Shown in pieces: positions 26,081 through 34,687 of a stretch of DNA of 45,984 nt. Within the stretch, counting starts at the first letter, position 1, and every line of letters starts with the position of its first letter. This stretch comes from DATELY01 sp035276085 (GTDB taxonomy: Bacteria > Pseudomonadota > Gammaproteobacteria > Steroidobacterales > Steroidobacteraceae). Where the stretch lies: assembly GCA_035276085.1 (NCBI GenBank), contig DATELY010000158.1, positions 1-45,984 of the forward strand, written 5' to 3'. Under the pieces are notes generated by a model, which saw only the letters and a list, made by a program, of their open reading frames with translations, was not told the origin of the DNA and searched no databases. The translations under genes and the position numbers were made by a program.

Positions 26081-28141
26081 TCACTCCACGCGCCACTCGA
26101 TGCCTGCATACACCGCGCGCCCATCGCCCGGCAGGAACTGAGCCGCATCCTGTCCACGCGCATCGGCGATGACGCCGGTGGTCGCGGCATAGTTGCGATC
26201 GGTGAGATTGCGGCCTTCGACGAACCAGGAGAGTCCCTTGCTCACCGTGCGTGCCAGTTTCACGCCGACCAGCGCATACGAATCCGCGTGCCACGAATTC
26301 GCCATGTCGATGGCATAGCGTCGCGGTGACCATTCGCCGGTGAGTGTCGCCGCGTACGTCGGCAGAAAGCTCCAGCTCAGCTCGCCACGGTAGAAGTGCT
26401 CTGGAATACCCGGCAGACGATTGTCGCCGTACGTTGCGTTGTCATCGAAGCGGAAGTCGTTCCACAAGTACGACGAACGCCACGACACTTCAGGCGCGAG
26501 CTGCAACGCCAGGCCGAGCTCGATGCCACGGTGTACGGTGCGCGGTGCATTCACGGTTCCGAGCGGCTGTCCTCCCGGCGCATTCAAGCTCAAGAGCTCG
26601 TCGCGTACTTCCGAGGCATACAGGGCGATATCCCAGCTCGCGAAGCCCGACACGCCGCGACTGCCGAGCTCCACCGTGCGCGCAGTCTGCGCCTTCAAGG
26701 TCTCGACGTTCGGACCGCCGGACAGCTCGCCGAAACTCGGGGCTTCGAAGCTGTCGCTGACGTTGCCGAACACATTCCAGTGCTCGCCCGGCTTGAAGAC
26801 GAAGCCGAGCTTCGGCAACAGATCGTCGTAGGACGCGCTCACGCCTTGATCGCCGTTACCGAGAAACCGATCGCGATAGCGGCGCTCGGCATCGGTCCAC
26901 TGCACACCGGCAACGACGCTCCAGCGAGGATTGAGCGCGAGCTCGTCTTCCGCGAACACAACACGATTGCGCGAAGTCTGCTTGCTGGCCGCAGTACGCG
27001 CACCGGGCCGACCGCCGACATTCGCCCAACGATCATCGTCGACGGCGTTCCACGATGGCGCGAAGCCAATGACGAAGCGATTGTCGAAGCCGCCCAACGA
27101 ATGCCGATCGAGGTAGCGCACGCCGGCGTTGTAATCGTTCGACCGCTGTTGCAGGACCTGGAAGATCGGATGCCAGAGATCCTTGTAGCTGTAGCCGAGC
27201 GTCAGCTCGACCGTCGCATCATCCAGATCGAGCACGGTGCGATTGCCGAGGCGATAGAGCTCGAAGTCGCGCCGTTGTCGACCGCTCAGATTGCCGGCAT
27301 TGGCCTGCTCGGGGTCCGCCTGCAACTGCGCCTTGGTCAGGGAGCCGGGCAGCTGCGAATCGCTGTTCACGGCGGAGAAATACAGGCGCGTCTCCAGGCG
27401 CTCGCTGAGCTTGAAGCCGATATTGCCGAACGCGCGTTGATTTTTCTGCTCGGACCAGTCGCGGTAACCGTCCTGCGCATACGCCGAGAGCGACAGGAAG
27501 TAGTCGCTCGCGCCTGCCTGTCCGCCGAGCCGTGCCACGCCTCGCAGATAGCCGAAGCTGCCCGTCTCCAGTCGGGGTCTGAAACCGGCGCCATCGAATC
27601 CCGACGGTGAAATGAAATTCACCGACCCGCCCAGCGTGGTACCGCCGTACTGCAAGGCGTTCGCGCCGCGCATCACTTCGGTGTACGCGAGACTCAGCGG
27701 CTCGACGGCTTGGAAGTCGCCGCTGCCGTCCGCCAATGTGATCGGCACACCGTCTTGCAGGAGATAGATGCCGCGCATGTGGAACGTGCGCTGCAATCCG
27801 GAGCCACGGATCGACAGGCGCGCTTCCTCCGCACCGAAGCGCGGTTGCACGAACACGCCGGGCGCGAGCGCAAATACGTCCACGAGATTGGCGGCGCGCC
27901 CATCCGCGTACTCATCGCTTCCCACGACGTTGGTCCCCCCCGGCACACGCGCCGCCTCCAACCTGGCGACGGCTTCACCCGGCGCCGTCGGCGTCAGACG
28001 CTGTCCATACACGATCACTTGTTCCGATGCCGGCAGTCGGTCCGCGGGCATGTCGACGGCCGTGGCGATCTGTGCCTGGCACAGCAGCAGCACGGCGCAG
28101 CAGGGCGGCGCGCAGCGCGCGAGCCGATCGGCAGCATTCAT
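26081..28141 (-). CDS. TonB-dependent outer-membrane receptor (FecA-like)
   Basis: 686-residue ligand-gated porin with a signal peptide (residues about 1-31). The plug domain shows RAANLVDVFALAPGVFVQPRFGAEEARLSIRGSGLQRTFHMRGIYLLQDGVPITLADGSGDFQAVEPL, close to FecA-type plugs, and the GANALQYGGTTLGGSVNF plug-end motif. The beta-barrel ends with the aromatic-terminated strand AVYAGIEWRVE, suited to the BAM pathway. The ATG at 28141 starts the signal peptide; upstream in-frame starts add unrelated sequence. With DUF2946 upstream and PepSY_TM downstream, a metal or metal-chelate substrate is likely; ferric siderophore and copper are both possible. Confidence 0.92.
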   Translation of the reverse strand: MNAADRLARCAPPCCAVLLLCQAQIATAVDMPADRLPASEQVIVYGQRLTPTAPGEAVARLEAARVPGGTNVVGSDEYADGRAANLVDVFALAPGVFVQPRFGAEEARLSIRGSGLQRTFHMRGIYLLQDGVPITLADGSGDFQAVEPLSLAYTEVMRGANALQYGGTTLGGSVNFISPSGFDGAGFRPRLETGSFGYLRGVARLGGQAGASDYFLSLSAYAQDGYRDWSEQKNQRAFGNIGFKLSERLETRLYFSAVNSDSQLPGSLTKAQLQADPEQANAGNLSGRQRRDFELYRLGNRTVLDLDDATVELTLGYSYKDLWHPIFQVLQQRSNDYNAGVRYLDRHSLGGFDNRFVIGFAPSWNAVDDDRWANVGGRPGARTAASKQTSRNRVVFAEDELALNPRWSVVAGVQWTDAERRYRDRFLGNGDQGVSASYDDLLPKLGFVFKPGEHWNVFGNVSDSFEAPSFGELSGGPNVETLKAQTARTVELGSRGVSGFASWDIALYASEVRDELLSLNAPGGQPLGTVNAPRTVHRGIELGLALQLAPEVSWRSSYLWNDFRFDDNATYGDNRLPGIPEHFYRGELSWSFLPTYAATLTGEWSPRRYAIDMANSWHADSYALVGVKLARTVSKGLSWFVEGRNLTDRNYAATTGVIADARGQDAAQFLPGDGRAVYAGIEWRVE

Positions 28142-28211
28142 AGGCTTTCTCCCAGTGAAGAGGACGACGGCCTGCGCGAGGCAAGCCGCCGCAACAATCC
28201 ATCGCAGAGGA

Positions 28212-28628
28212 TCAGGAGAAAGCGGGCGGACCGCGGGGTTGCGGTCGATAGGCGTGACGCGGAGCGGGATCCGATGCAACGAGGGGAAGCGAATAGTCAG
28301 TGCCACCGAACCACACTATCGGGGCCGGTAGCGACTGCAGCAGCGCCGCAGTGGCCGAGGCCGCACCGAAAGGACATTGGTCGGCGCGCTGATGGTGCGA
28401 CTGGTGCGCGTCGTGACCCTGTTGCTGTTCCTGATGATGGTGGTGATGCTCGGCATGGGCATCACCCGGAATCACCAGCGCCTGGGCGGGCAGGCCCGTA
28501 GGACAGAGCTTGAGGGTGAACGGCTCCGACCCCGGCATGAAGCCCTGCGGCAGCAGTGCCCGCAACGCAAAGGCAATCGCCACCCAATAGGCGATCAGCT
28601 TGTGCGGGTAGCGGACACGACGGACGGA
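28212..28628 (-). CDS. DUF2946 family protein with His-rich loop
   Basis: 138 residues from the ATG at 28628 (a further in-frame ATG at 28661 would add 11). An N-terminal hydrophobic helix (LIAYWVAIAFALRALLPQGFMPG) is followed by LCPTGLPAQ, a stretch with about fourteen histidines (AEHHHHHQEQQQGHDAHQSHHQ), QCPFGAA and a hydrophobic region. This CP ... CPF layout with histidines between is typical of DUF2946, a family often found beside TonB-dependent copper or other metal receptors. Metal binding is inferred from the histidine cluster. First gene of the receptor/PepSY operon, 70 bp before the receptor start. Confidence 0.8.
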   Translation of the reverse strand, partial: SVRRVRYPHKLIAYWVAIAFALRALLPQGFMPGSEPFTLKLCPTGLPAQALVIPGDAHAEHHHHHQEQQQGHDAHQSHHQRADQCPFGAASATAALLQSLPAPIVWFGGTDYSLPLVASDPAPRHAYRPQPRGPPAFS

Positions 28629-28664
28629 CATCGAGCGACCTGGGGGATCGACGGGGCGCATAGT

Positions 28665-28755
28665 CTAGTATGAAAGAAGCGGTTGGCGGTTGGCGGTTGG
28701 CGGTTGGCGGTTGGTCAGAGCGCTACCGCGCTTTCATCCCTTCGGGGTCGTGCGC
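28665..28755. repeat. Heptad element H3, nearly perfect tandem heptads
   Basis: Starts with CTAGTATGAAA (28665-28675), then GAAGCGGTT, four exact copies of GGCGGTT (28685-28712), the terminal heptad GGTCAGA (28713-28719), a small AGCGC/GCGCT stem, and the 18-nt block at 28738-28755 (CCCTTCGGGGTCGTGCGC). The CTAGTATGAAA edge and the distal block (one mismatch) recur in H4 at 37368-37443 on the other strand, so the two are copies of one bounded element. Confidence 0.8.
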
Positions 28756-28801
28756 GCACGACCCTGAAGCATGAAACACACTCTATCGAGCGCCACCCAG
28801 G

Positions 28802-28882
28802 CACAGGGATGTGCCCGCCGCCGCAGGCGGCGAGCGAAGGGGAAAAACCACGTTTTTTCCCCTGAGTCACAGCGCGAGTGAC
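28802..28882. other. Multi-hairpin intergenic segment upstream of glgC
   Basis: Successive stems: CACAGGGATGTG, CGCCGCCGCAGGCGGCG (28816-28832), GGGGAAAAA/TTTTTCCCC (28839-28847 with 28854-28862, five to six base loop) and GTCAC/GTGAC (28866-28882). The third stem looks like a bidirectional terminator, yet both flanking genes diverge from this spot. The rest of the 28629-29164 gap holds heptad element H3 and nothing else I recognise. Confidence 0.55.
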
Positions 28883-29164
28883 AGGATGTCCGAGTCGCTG
28901 TTTCATATCAGGGTGTTGGAAAACAGCCTGCGGCAACACACAAGCAGCGATAGTCGCTACTCGTGTGGGGAAGTCCCACGGTTGTCGAAGTCACGTGGCT
29001 CTCGCAGGATCGGCACCCGCATGCGAGTGCGCAGCGGAACCTGATCGAGCAGCACGACGTTTCCGTTCGAACAGCGCGGCTACAGGCGCCATTCGACACA
29101 CCGTCCTTCTCGCGACGCCTGGGAACATCATGATCCACGTACACCTGCGTTGCGGGAGATCGGT

Positions 29165-30481
29165 TTGAACACGGATGTCCTGCCGCAATTGGTTCCATCC
29201 CAGCTCGACGCCGAGCAGCACCGCACCCCGTCCGTCGCGCCGCTGGTCCGATCGACGTACGCCGTCGTGCTTGCGGGTGGCCGCGGCACGCGCTTGCGTC
29301 AACTGACCGACTGGCGTGCCAAGCCCGCCGTGCCGTTTGGCGGCAAGCATCGGATCATCGACTTCTCCTTGAGCAACTGCGTCAACTCCGGCGTACGCCG
29401 CATCGGCGTGGTCACGCAGTACAAGGCACATAGCCTCATCCAGCACGTGCGCCGCGGCTGGAGCTTTCTCGATCCCGATCTGCAGGAGTTCATCGACCTG
29501 CTGCCCGCCCAGCAGCGCGTGCAGGACAACTGGTACCAGGGCACCGCCGATGCCGTGTTCCAGAACCTCGACATCATCCATCTGTCATCCCCGACGTACA
29601 TCCTCGTGCTGGCCGGCGACCACGTATACAAGATGGATTACGGCGTGGTGCTGGCCGACCACGCCGCCTCGCGCGCGGACGTCACCCTCGCCTGCATCGA
29701 TGTGCCGCGCCAGGAAGCGAGCAGCTTCGGAGTCATCGCTGTCGACGAGCACGACAACGTCATCGCCTTCGACGAGAAGCCCGCCGACCCGCCCGCGATC
29801 CCGGGGCAGCCCGATCGCGCCCTCGTCAGCATGGGCATCTACGTGTTCAACGCGAGCTTCCTGTACCGCCGTCTGGCCGAGGATGCAACGCGCCGCGAGT
29901 CGGAACATGACTTCGGCCGCAACATCCTGCCGCAACTCATCGGTCACGCCGATATGCACGCGCATCGATTCGCCGCGAGCAGCGTCAACACGGTGAACGG
30001 CGTGCCCTATTGGCGCGACGTCGGCACGCTCGATGCGTACTGGGAAGCGAACATCGACCTCACGCGCGTCACGCCCGAGCTCAACCTGTACGACCGGCGC
30101 TGGCCGATCCGCACATTCCAGGAGCAACTGCCGCCTGCGAAGTTCGTGTTCGACGACGACGTGGCGCGCGGCCACGCGATGGACTCGATCGTCTCCGGTG
30201 GCTGCATCGTCAGCGGCGCGACGGTGCGCCGTTCATTGTTATCGACCAATACCGTCGTGGAGCGTCACAGCTTGATCGAAGACTCGGTCATCCTGCCGAA
30301 CGTCGAGATCGGCCACCACGTGACGCTGCGACGCTGCATCATCGACAAGTTCTGCCGCATCCCGGACCACTTCGAAGCCGGGGTGAATCTGGAAGAAGAT
30401 CGCAAGCGCTTCGAGGTGACGGAGCGCGGAACGGTGTTGGTCACGCCGGAGATGCTGGGGCAGTTCATACATCAGTTTTGA
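29165..30481 (+). CDS. glgC: Glucose-1-phosphate adenylyltransferase GlgC
   Basis: Makes ADP-glucose from glucose-1-phosphate and ATP for glycogen synthesis; 438 aa. The ATP-binding GGRGTRLRQLTDWRAKPAVPFGGKHRIIDF, the QYKAHSLIQHVRRGW segment, FQNLDII, the Asp-containing LAGDHVYKMDY, and the glucose-1-P site FDEKP are all conserved. A C-terminal left-handed beta-helix (DSIVSGGCIVSGATVRRSLL) follows. The start is probably TTG at 29165, six bases after GGGAG (29154-29158); TTG at 29150 is possible. No glgA, glgB or glgX is nearby. It converges on uppP with a REP-like pair between. Confidence 0.94.
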   Translation: MNTDVLPQLVPSQLDAEQHRTPSVAPLVRSTYAVVLAGGRGTRLRQLTDWRAKPAVPFGGKHRIIDFSLSNCVNSGVRRIGVVTQYKAHSLIQHVRRGWSFLDPDLQEFIDLLPAQQRVQDNWYQGTADAVFQNLDIIHLSSPTYILVLAGDHVYKMDYGVVLADHAASRADVTLACIDVPRQEASSFGVIAVDEHDNVIAFDEKPADPPAIPGQPDRALVSMGIYVFNASFLYRRLAEDATRRESEHDFGRNILPQLIGHADMHAHRFAASSVNTVNGVPYWRDVGTLDAYWEANIDLTRVTPELNLYDRRWPIRTFQEQLPPAKFVFDDDVARGHAMDSIVSGGCIVSGATVRRSLLSTNTVVERHSLIEDSVILPNVEIGHHVTLRRCIIDKFCRIPDHFEAGVNLEEDRKRFEVTERGTVLVTPEMLGQFIHQF

Positions 30482-30521
30482 TACAGCCAAGCTGATGGTT
30501 GAGCGATGGAAGCTCGCGTGT

Positions 30522-30644
30522 GCGTCCCTTCCCTTGCGAAGCGGGGGAAGGACAGGATGGGGGTGCTTGCATCAGCTTCGGTGGCGCGTCTGCCCCCACC
30601 CTGTCCCTCCCCCGCTTCGCTGCGCTACGCAAGGGAGGGGACGC
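30522..30644. repeat. REP-like palindromic pair, locus 2
   Basis: Two oppositely oriented units (about 30522-30563 and 30591-30644) between convergent glgC and uppP. Core of the left unit: CCCTTGCGAAGCGGGGGAAG then GACAGGATGGGGG. The right unit is the inverse with about ten extra bases in the loop (CGCTTCGCTGCGCTACGC). It ends directly at the uppP stop codon and is well placed as a two-way terminator or mRNA 3'-end stabiliser. Confidence 0.85.
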
Positions 30645-31430
30645 TTAACGCAGCACCGTCAGCAACAACGCGCCCAGCACCAACCGATACCACGCGAACA
30701 CCGTGAAGCGGTGTGTCTGCACGTACCGCAACAACCACTTCACCGCCATGAACGCGACGACGGCCGACATCACGAAGCCGACCGCGAGCTCCGTCCAGTT
30801 CTCATGAGCCAGGCTGCCATCGTGAGCGAGTTTCAATGTTTCGTATCCCGTCGCCGCGAACATCGTCGGGATGCCCACGAGGAATGCGAACTCCGCAGCT
30901 GCAGGACGCGAGGTCATGCCGGCCAGCATCGCGGCGAAGATCGTTGCCGCCGAGCGGGACGTGCCGGGAAACACAGCGGCGAGGATCTGGGCGAGACCCA
31001 CGGCAATCGCAACACGCCACGTTGCGCGCTCGCTGTCGGGCAGCCGCGCCGCATAGGCCTCGATGATGAAGATCGCGAAACCGCCGATGATCAATGCCCA
31101 CGCGATGGGTGCGACGGTTTCGGGTAACTCCAGTCCCATTTGTTTGGCAATGAAGCCGCCGACGACGGTGATGCCGAACGCAACCCCGAGCTTGAGTGCG
31201 TAGTCGCGGTTCTCGGGCCGCGTGAAGTGGATCGCCAGTTCCAGCAGGCGCCGCCAATAAATGACGACCACTGCCAGGATGGCGCCGGCCTGGATGGCCA
31301 CATTGAACAGATCGGAGCGATGGCCGAGCCAGTGTTCTGCAATGAGCAGATGGCCGGTGCTGGAGATGGGGAGAAATTCGGTGATGCCCTCGATGATGCC
31401 GAGCAGGATGACCTGTAAGTAACTTTCCAC
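30645..31430 (-). CDS. uppP: Undecaprenyl-diphosphatase UppP (BacA)
   Basis: Inner-membrane phosphatase that recycles undecaprenyl pyrophosphate to the monophosphate lipid carrier for peptidoglycan and polysaccharide synthesis, and gives bacitracin tolerance. 261 aa with about eight helices. Both active-site motifs are intact: EGITEFLPISSTGHL (residues about 14-28) and the PGTSRSAATI motif near the middle. The start is a GTG at 31430. It is divergent from hutH. The flippase and PIG-L genes 2 kb downstream also depend on such lipid carriers in many pathways. Confidence 0.96.
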   Translation of the reverse strand: MESYLQVILLGIIEGITEFLPISSTGHLLIAEHWLGHRSDLFNVAIQAGAILAVVVIYWRRLLELAIHFTRPENRDYALKLGVAFGITVVGGFIAKQMGLELPETVAPIAWALIIGGFAIFIIEAYAARLPDSERATWRVAIAVGLAQILAAVFPGTSRSAATIFAAMLAGMTSRPAAAEFAFLVGIPTMFAATGYETLKLAHDGSLAHENWTELAVGFVMSAVVAFMAVKWLLRYVQTHRFTVFAWYRLVLGALLLTVLR

Positions 31431-31511
31431 TCGTGAATGTCTCGTACGGCCGGAAGCAGCGCGCGATGATATAGGAATCGAGCGCTCGAGCTCGTTGCAG
31501 CGACTACGACA

Positions 31512-33053
31512 ATGGGTAGTGATCCGCTATTGCTCTCGGCCGAACCGCTGAGCCTGAGCCAGCTTCGACTCGCGTTCGAGCAACCGCTCCAGCTCACCAT
31601 CGACGCGCGCGCGTGGGCGGCGGTTCACGCAAGCCACGCAGCGGTCCAGCACCTTGCGGCCCGGAATGAGCCCGCCTATGGCATCAACACCGGTTTCGGC
31701 CTGCTGGCCAACACGCGCATCCCGGTCGCGGAACGCAATCACCTGCAGCGGAACATCGTGCTGTCTCATAGCGCGGGGGTGGGGCCGCTGCTCGATGACG
31801 CGATCGTCCGGCTCACGCTGCTGCTCAAGATCCAGAGCTTTCTGCGCGGCTATTCCGGCGTGAGCGAGCCGCTGATCCGGCTGCTCGCGCGCCTGCTCGA
31901 CGCTGGCATGTACCCGTGCGTTCCTGCGCAGGGCTCGGTTGGCGCGTCGGGCGATCTGGCGCCGCTGGCTCACTTGTCGCTGCCGCTCATCGGATTGGGC
32001 AGCGTACGCCACCGGGATCGCGTGCTGTCCGGAGCAGAGGCACTGGCACAACTGGGTACCGCGCCGCTCGAGCTCGGCCCCAAGGAGGGGCTCGCGTTGC
32101 TCAACGGCACGCAGGTTTCCACCGCACTGGCACTCGCCGCGCTGTTCGAAGTGGAGCAACTGATTGCAGCGAGCGCAGTCATCGGCGCGTTATCCGTCGA
32201 TGCGATGAAGGGCAGCGATGCGCCGTTCGACGAACGTCTGCAGGCCGCGCGCGGTCATCGCGGTCAAGCCGACGTTGCGCGTGTATTGCGGCAACTGATG
32301 GCGGGCAGCTCGATCCGCGAATCGCATCGTCAGTGCGAGCGCGTGCAGGATCCTTATTCACTGCGGTGTCAGCCGCAGGTGCTCGGAGCGTGTCTCGATC
32401 TCACTCGACAAGTCGCGGCTACGTTGAGCGTGGAAGCGAATGCCGTCACCGACAATCCGCTGATCATCGCGGCCACCAACGAAGTCTTGTCCGGAGGCAA
32501 TTTCCACGCCGAACCGGTGGCCTTCGCCGCCGACATGCTGGCGCTGGCAATCGCTGAGATGGGCTCGCTTTCGGAACGCCGCGTCGCCCTGCTGATCGAT
32601 CCCAAGCTCAGCGGCTTGCCACCCTTCCTCACGCCCGACAGCGGCTTGAACTCCGGCTTCATGATTCCGCAAGTCACGGCGGCAGCCCTGGTTGCCGAGA
32701 ACCGCTTGCTGGCGCATCCGGCGAGCGTGGACAACATCCCCACCTCCGCCAATCAGGAAGATCACGTCAGCATGGCCACGCACGCGGCAAGACGCTTGCT
32801 CACGATGACGGCCAACGCGCGCAACATCCTGGCAATCGAATTTCTATGCGCTGCGCAGGGAATCGACTTCCACGCACCATCGCAGACCTCGCCCGCGTTG
32901 CAGCGGGCGCACACGGCCTTGCGCGCACAGGTGAGTTTCATGACGCAGGATCGCGAGCTGTCGGGCGATATCGAGGCGGCAGTCCGAGTGCTGGGTGGCA
33001 GTGAGGTCCAGGCACCGGCGCGGGAGTTACTCCCGAGCTGGGCTGAAGGCTGA
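31512..33053 (+). CDS. hutH: Histidine ammonia-lyase HutH
   Basis: Deaminates histidine to urocanate; 513 aa, standard length. The MIO cofactor forms from A145-S146-G147 in GSVGASGDLAPLAH. Y56 in YGINTGFG is the catalytic tyrosine. The specificity pair at residues 85-86 is Ser-His (NIVLSHSAGVG), as in histidine ammonia-lyases rather than the Phe-Leu or His-Leu of phenylalanine or tyrosine lyases. No hutU, hutI or hutG adjoins, so it is either an isolated hut gene or part of a dispersed pathway. Confidence 0.93.
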   Translation: MGSDPLLLSAEPLSLSQLRLAFEQPLQLTIDARAWAAVHASHAAVQHLAARNEPAYGINTGFGLLANTRIPVAERNHLQRNIVLSHSAGVGPLLDDAIVRLTLLLKIQSFLRGYSGVSEPLIRLLARLLDAGMYPCVPAQGSVGASGDLAPLAHLSLPLIGLGSVRHRDRVLSGAEALAQLGTAPLELGPKEGLALLNGTQVSTALALAALFEVEQLIAASAVIGALSVDAMKGSDAPFDERLQAARGHRGQADVARVLRQLMAGSSIRESHRQCERVQDPYSLRCQPQVLGACLDLTRQVAATLSVEANAVTDNPLIIAATNEVLSGGNFHAEPVAFAADMLALAIAEMGSLSERRVALLIDPKLSGLPPFLTPDSGLNSGFMIPQVTAAALVAENRLLAHPASVDNIPTSANQEDHVSMATHAARRLLTMTANARNILAIEFLCAAQGIDFHAPSQTSPALQRAHTALRAQVSFMTQDRELSGDIEAAVRVLGGSEVQAPARELLPSWAEG

Positions 33054-33072
33054 AATTCCCCTGCTTCCGTCT

Positions 33073-33203
33073 GCCCCCTCCCTTGCGAAGCGGGGGAGGG
33101 CTGGGGTGGGGGCAAGCGAGCGGAGCGAGCGTTGCTTCAACTGTAGAGGCAGTTGAAACAGCCCCCATCCTGTCCTTCCCCCGCTTCGCAAGGGAAGGGA
33201 CGC
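33073..33203. repeat. REP-like palindromic pair, locus 3
   Basis: Left unit 33073-33114 and inverted right unit 33161-33203, 46 nt apart, 19 nt after the hutH stop. The left unit ends CTGGGGTGGGGGCA (type as in locus 1); the right unit is of the CATCCTGTCCTT type (as in loci 2, 4 and 5), so the pair mixes both subtypes. The rest of the 33054-33430 gap holds no recognised gene or signal. Confidence 0.85.
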
Positions 33204-33430
33204 AATTGCCAACAGCGAAGCACAGCGTCGTCTGAAGCACAGCCTCGTCGGGAACTCCCCTTCACACCCGCACGTTCCTCCTACCGGCAAACCATTACCC
33301 CTCAGCAAACGAGCTCCCGAGCTCGCTTACCGTCATCCATGATCCGCAACCCTCTCACCGTTGCAGGTGGACGCGCTCGCGCCAAAGCCCTGCCCCGGCC
33401 GCGACGCTGCCCTATTCCCCAGGTCCCGCG

Positions 33431-34687
33431 ATGACCGGGAATGCGGCCTGGCTGCTCGCCTGTCGCGTCGCGGCAGATCTGCTGAATCTGTTGCTGTTCG
33501 TGCTGATCTCGCGGCAGTTCGGGCCGGAAGGCACGGGCATGTATGCCTATGGATTTGCGATCGCGAGTTTTCTGTTCGCGGCGACGACCATGGGTGTCGA
33601 GGAGTATGCGATCCGCGAGTACACGCGCGCGGACGCCGCTCGCCGGCCGCGATTGCTGCAGGACGTGCTCGGTACGCAGTTGTGTGTCGCAGCGCTCGCG
33701 TTGCTCGGTCTTGCGCTGTACGTCCTGGCAACGAAACCGGATGTGCCGACGCTCATCAGCATTCTGGCGCTGACGACCTACCAGTTCGGCAACGCGATTG
33801 CGGCAACATGGTTCGTGCCCGCCATGGCCGAGCAGCAAATGATGCAACCGGCGGTGAGCTTTCTTGCAAGCCGCAGTCTCGCGTTCATCTTCGCCGGCGT
33901 GCTGATCCTCATCGCTCATTGCAGCCTGCCGACAGCGCTGACGGCCTTCGCCACCAGCGGCATCATCATCCTGTTTCTGTCGGCCCGCTCGGCCAAGGCG
34001 CATGGACAGATTCTGGGCATTCACGTGTCGCTCGATGCGCTGCGCGCGCGGACCGGCGCGATGTGGTCGTTCGCAAGCATCGATCTGCTCGGGCAAGTGC
34101 TGTCACGCATCGGTGTGGTCGCGCTCAAGCTGCTCGAAGGCGGTGCTGCGGCCGGTGTGTACGCGACCGGACTCAAGCTCATCGAAGCGGCGTACCTGAC
34201 GCTCCACTTCATCGGCGCCGCCGCGTACCCGCAGCTGTGCCGCAGCTTCCATGACGATCCGCGAGACTTCCGTCGCCTGGGCATGCGACTGCTCGTATTC
34301 TCGATGGCGGTCGCCGCGCTGATTGCGGCGTGCATGTACTGGATCGTGCCGCACCTGCTCGTGCCGATCTTCGGCCCGCATTACGCAGGCACGCAGGCCG
34401 TCATCGCGAGCATGGCAATCCTTGCCTTCGCCCAGTCGGCCGAGGTCATACCGGGACGCATCCTGCTCGCCGCGAATCTCCACGTGGAGCGTGCGGCGAT
34501 GGTTGCTGCGGCCGCGGTGCTGTGCGCCGTACTGAACTTTGCCCTCGTTCCGCAATGGGGCATCCACGCAGCGAACTTCAGCACCACAGCCGCGTATATC
34601 GTTCTCTGCCTTCTGTACGCGCGCACGCTCCACGCCAGATCCGGCCGACAGCAAAGCGTTCGCGCCGTCCTCAAGGAGTGGTTATGA
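33431..34687 (+). CDS. Wzx-type polysaccharide/oligosaccharide flippase
   Basis: 418-residue integral membrane protein with about twelve hydrophobic helices. The N-terminal ISRQFGPEGTGMYAYGFAIASFLFAATTMGVEEYAIREYTR is the typical start of polysaccharide-synthesis (MATE/MVF-like) flippases that move lipid-linked glycans across the inner membrane. The sugar is unknown. Its stop overlaps the start of the PIG-L deacetylase (ATGA), so the pair is translationally coupled. No glycosyltransferase or polymerase is nearby; this may be a remnant or minimal envelope-glycan module. Confidence 0.85.
   Translation: MTGNAAWLLACRVAADLLNLLLFVLISRQFGPEGTGMYAYGFAIASFLFAATTMGVEEYAIREYTRADAARRPRLLQDVLGTQLCVAALALLGLALYVLATKPDVPTLISILALTTYQFGNAIAATWFVPAMAEQQMMQPAVSFLASRSLAFIFAGVLILIAHCSLPTALTAFATSGIIILFLSARSAKAHGQILGIHVSLDALRARTGAMWSFASIDLLGQVLSRIGVVALKLLEGGAAAGVYATGLKLIEAAYLTLHFIGAAAYPQLCRSFHDDPRDFRRLGMRLLVFSMAVAALIAACMYWIVPHLLVPIFGPHYAGTQAVIASMAILAFAQSAEVIPGRILLAANLHVERAAMVAAAAVLCAVLNFALVPQWGIHAANFSTTAAYIVLCLLYARTLHARSGRQQSVRAVLKEWL

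Noticed and set aside
26396..27610. 404-codon plus-strand frame inside the TonB-receptor gene
   Set aside because: Antisense to a complete receptor with plug and barrel motifs; no ribosome site or family match.
28683..28865. 60-codon frame translating the GGTTGGC repeats (AVGGWRLAVG)
   Set aside because: The protein arises from the heptad repeat itself and runs into hairpin DNA; no ribosome site.
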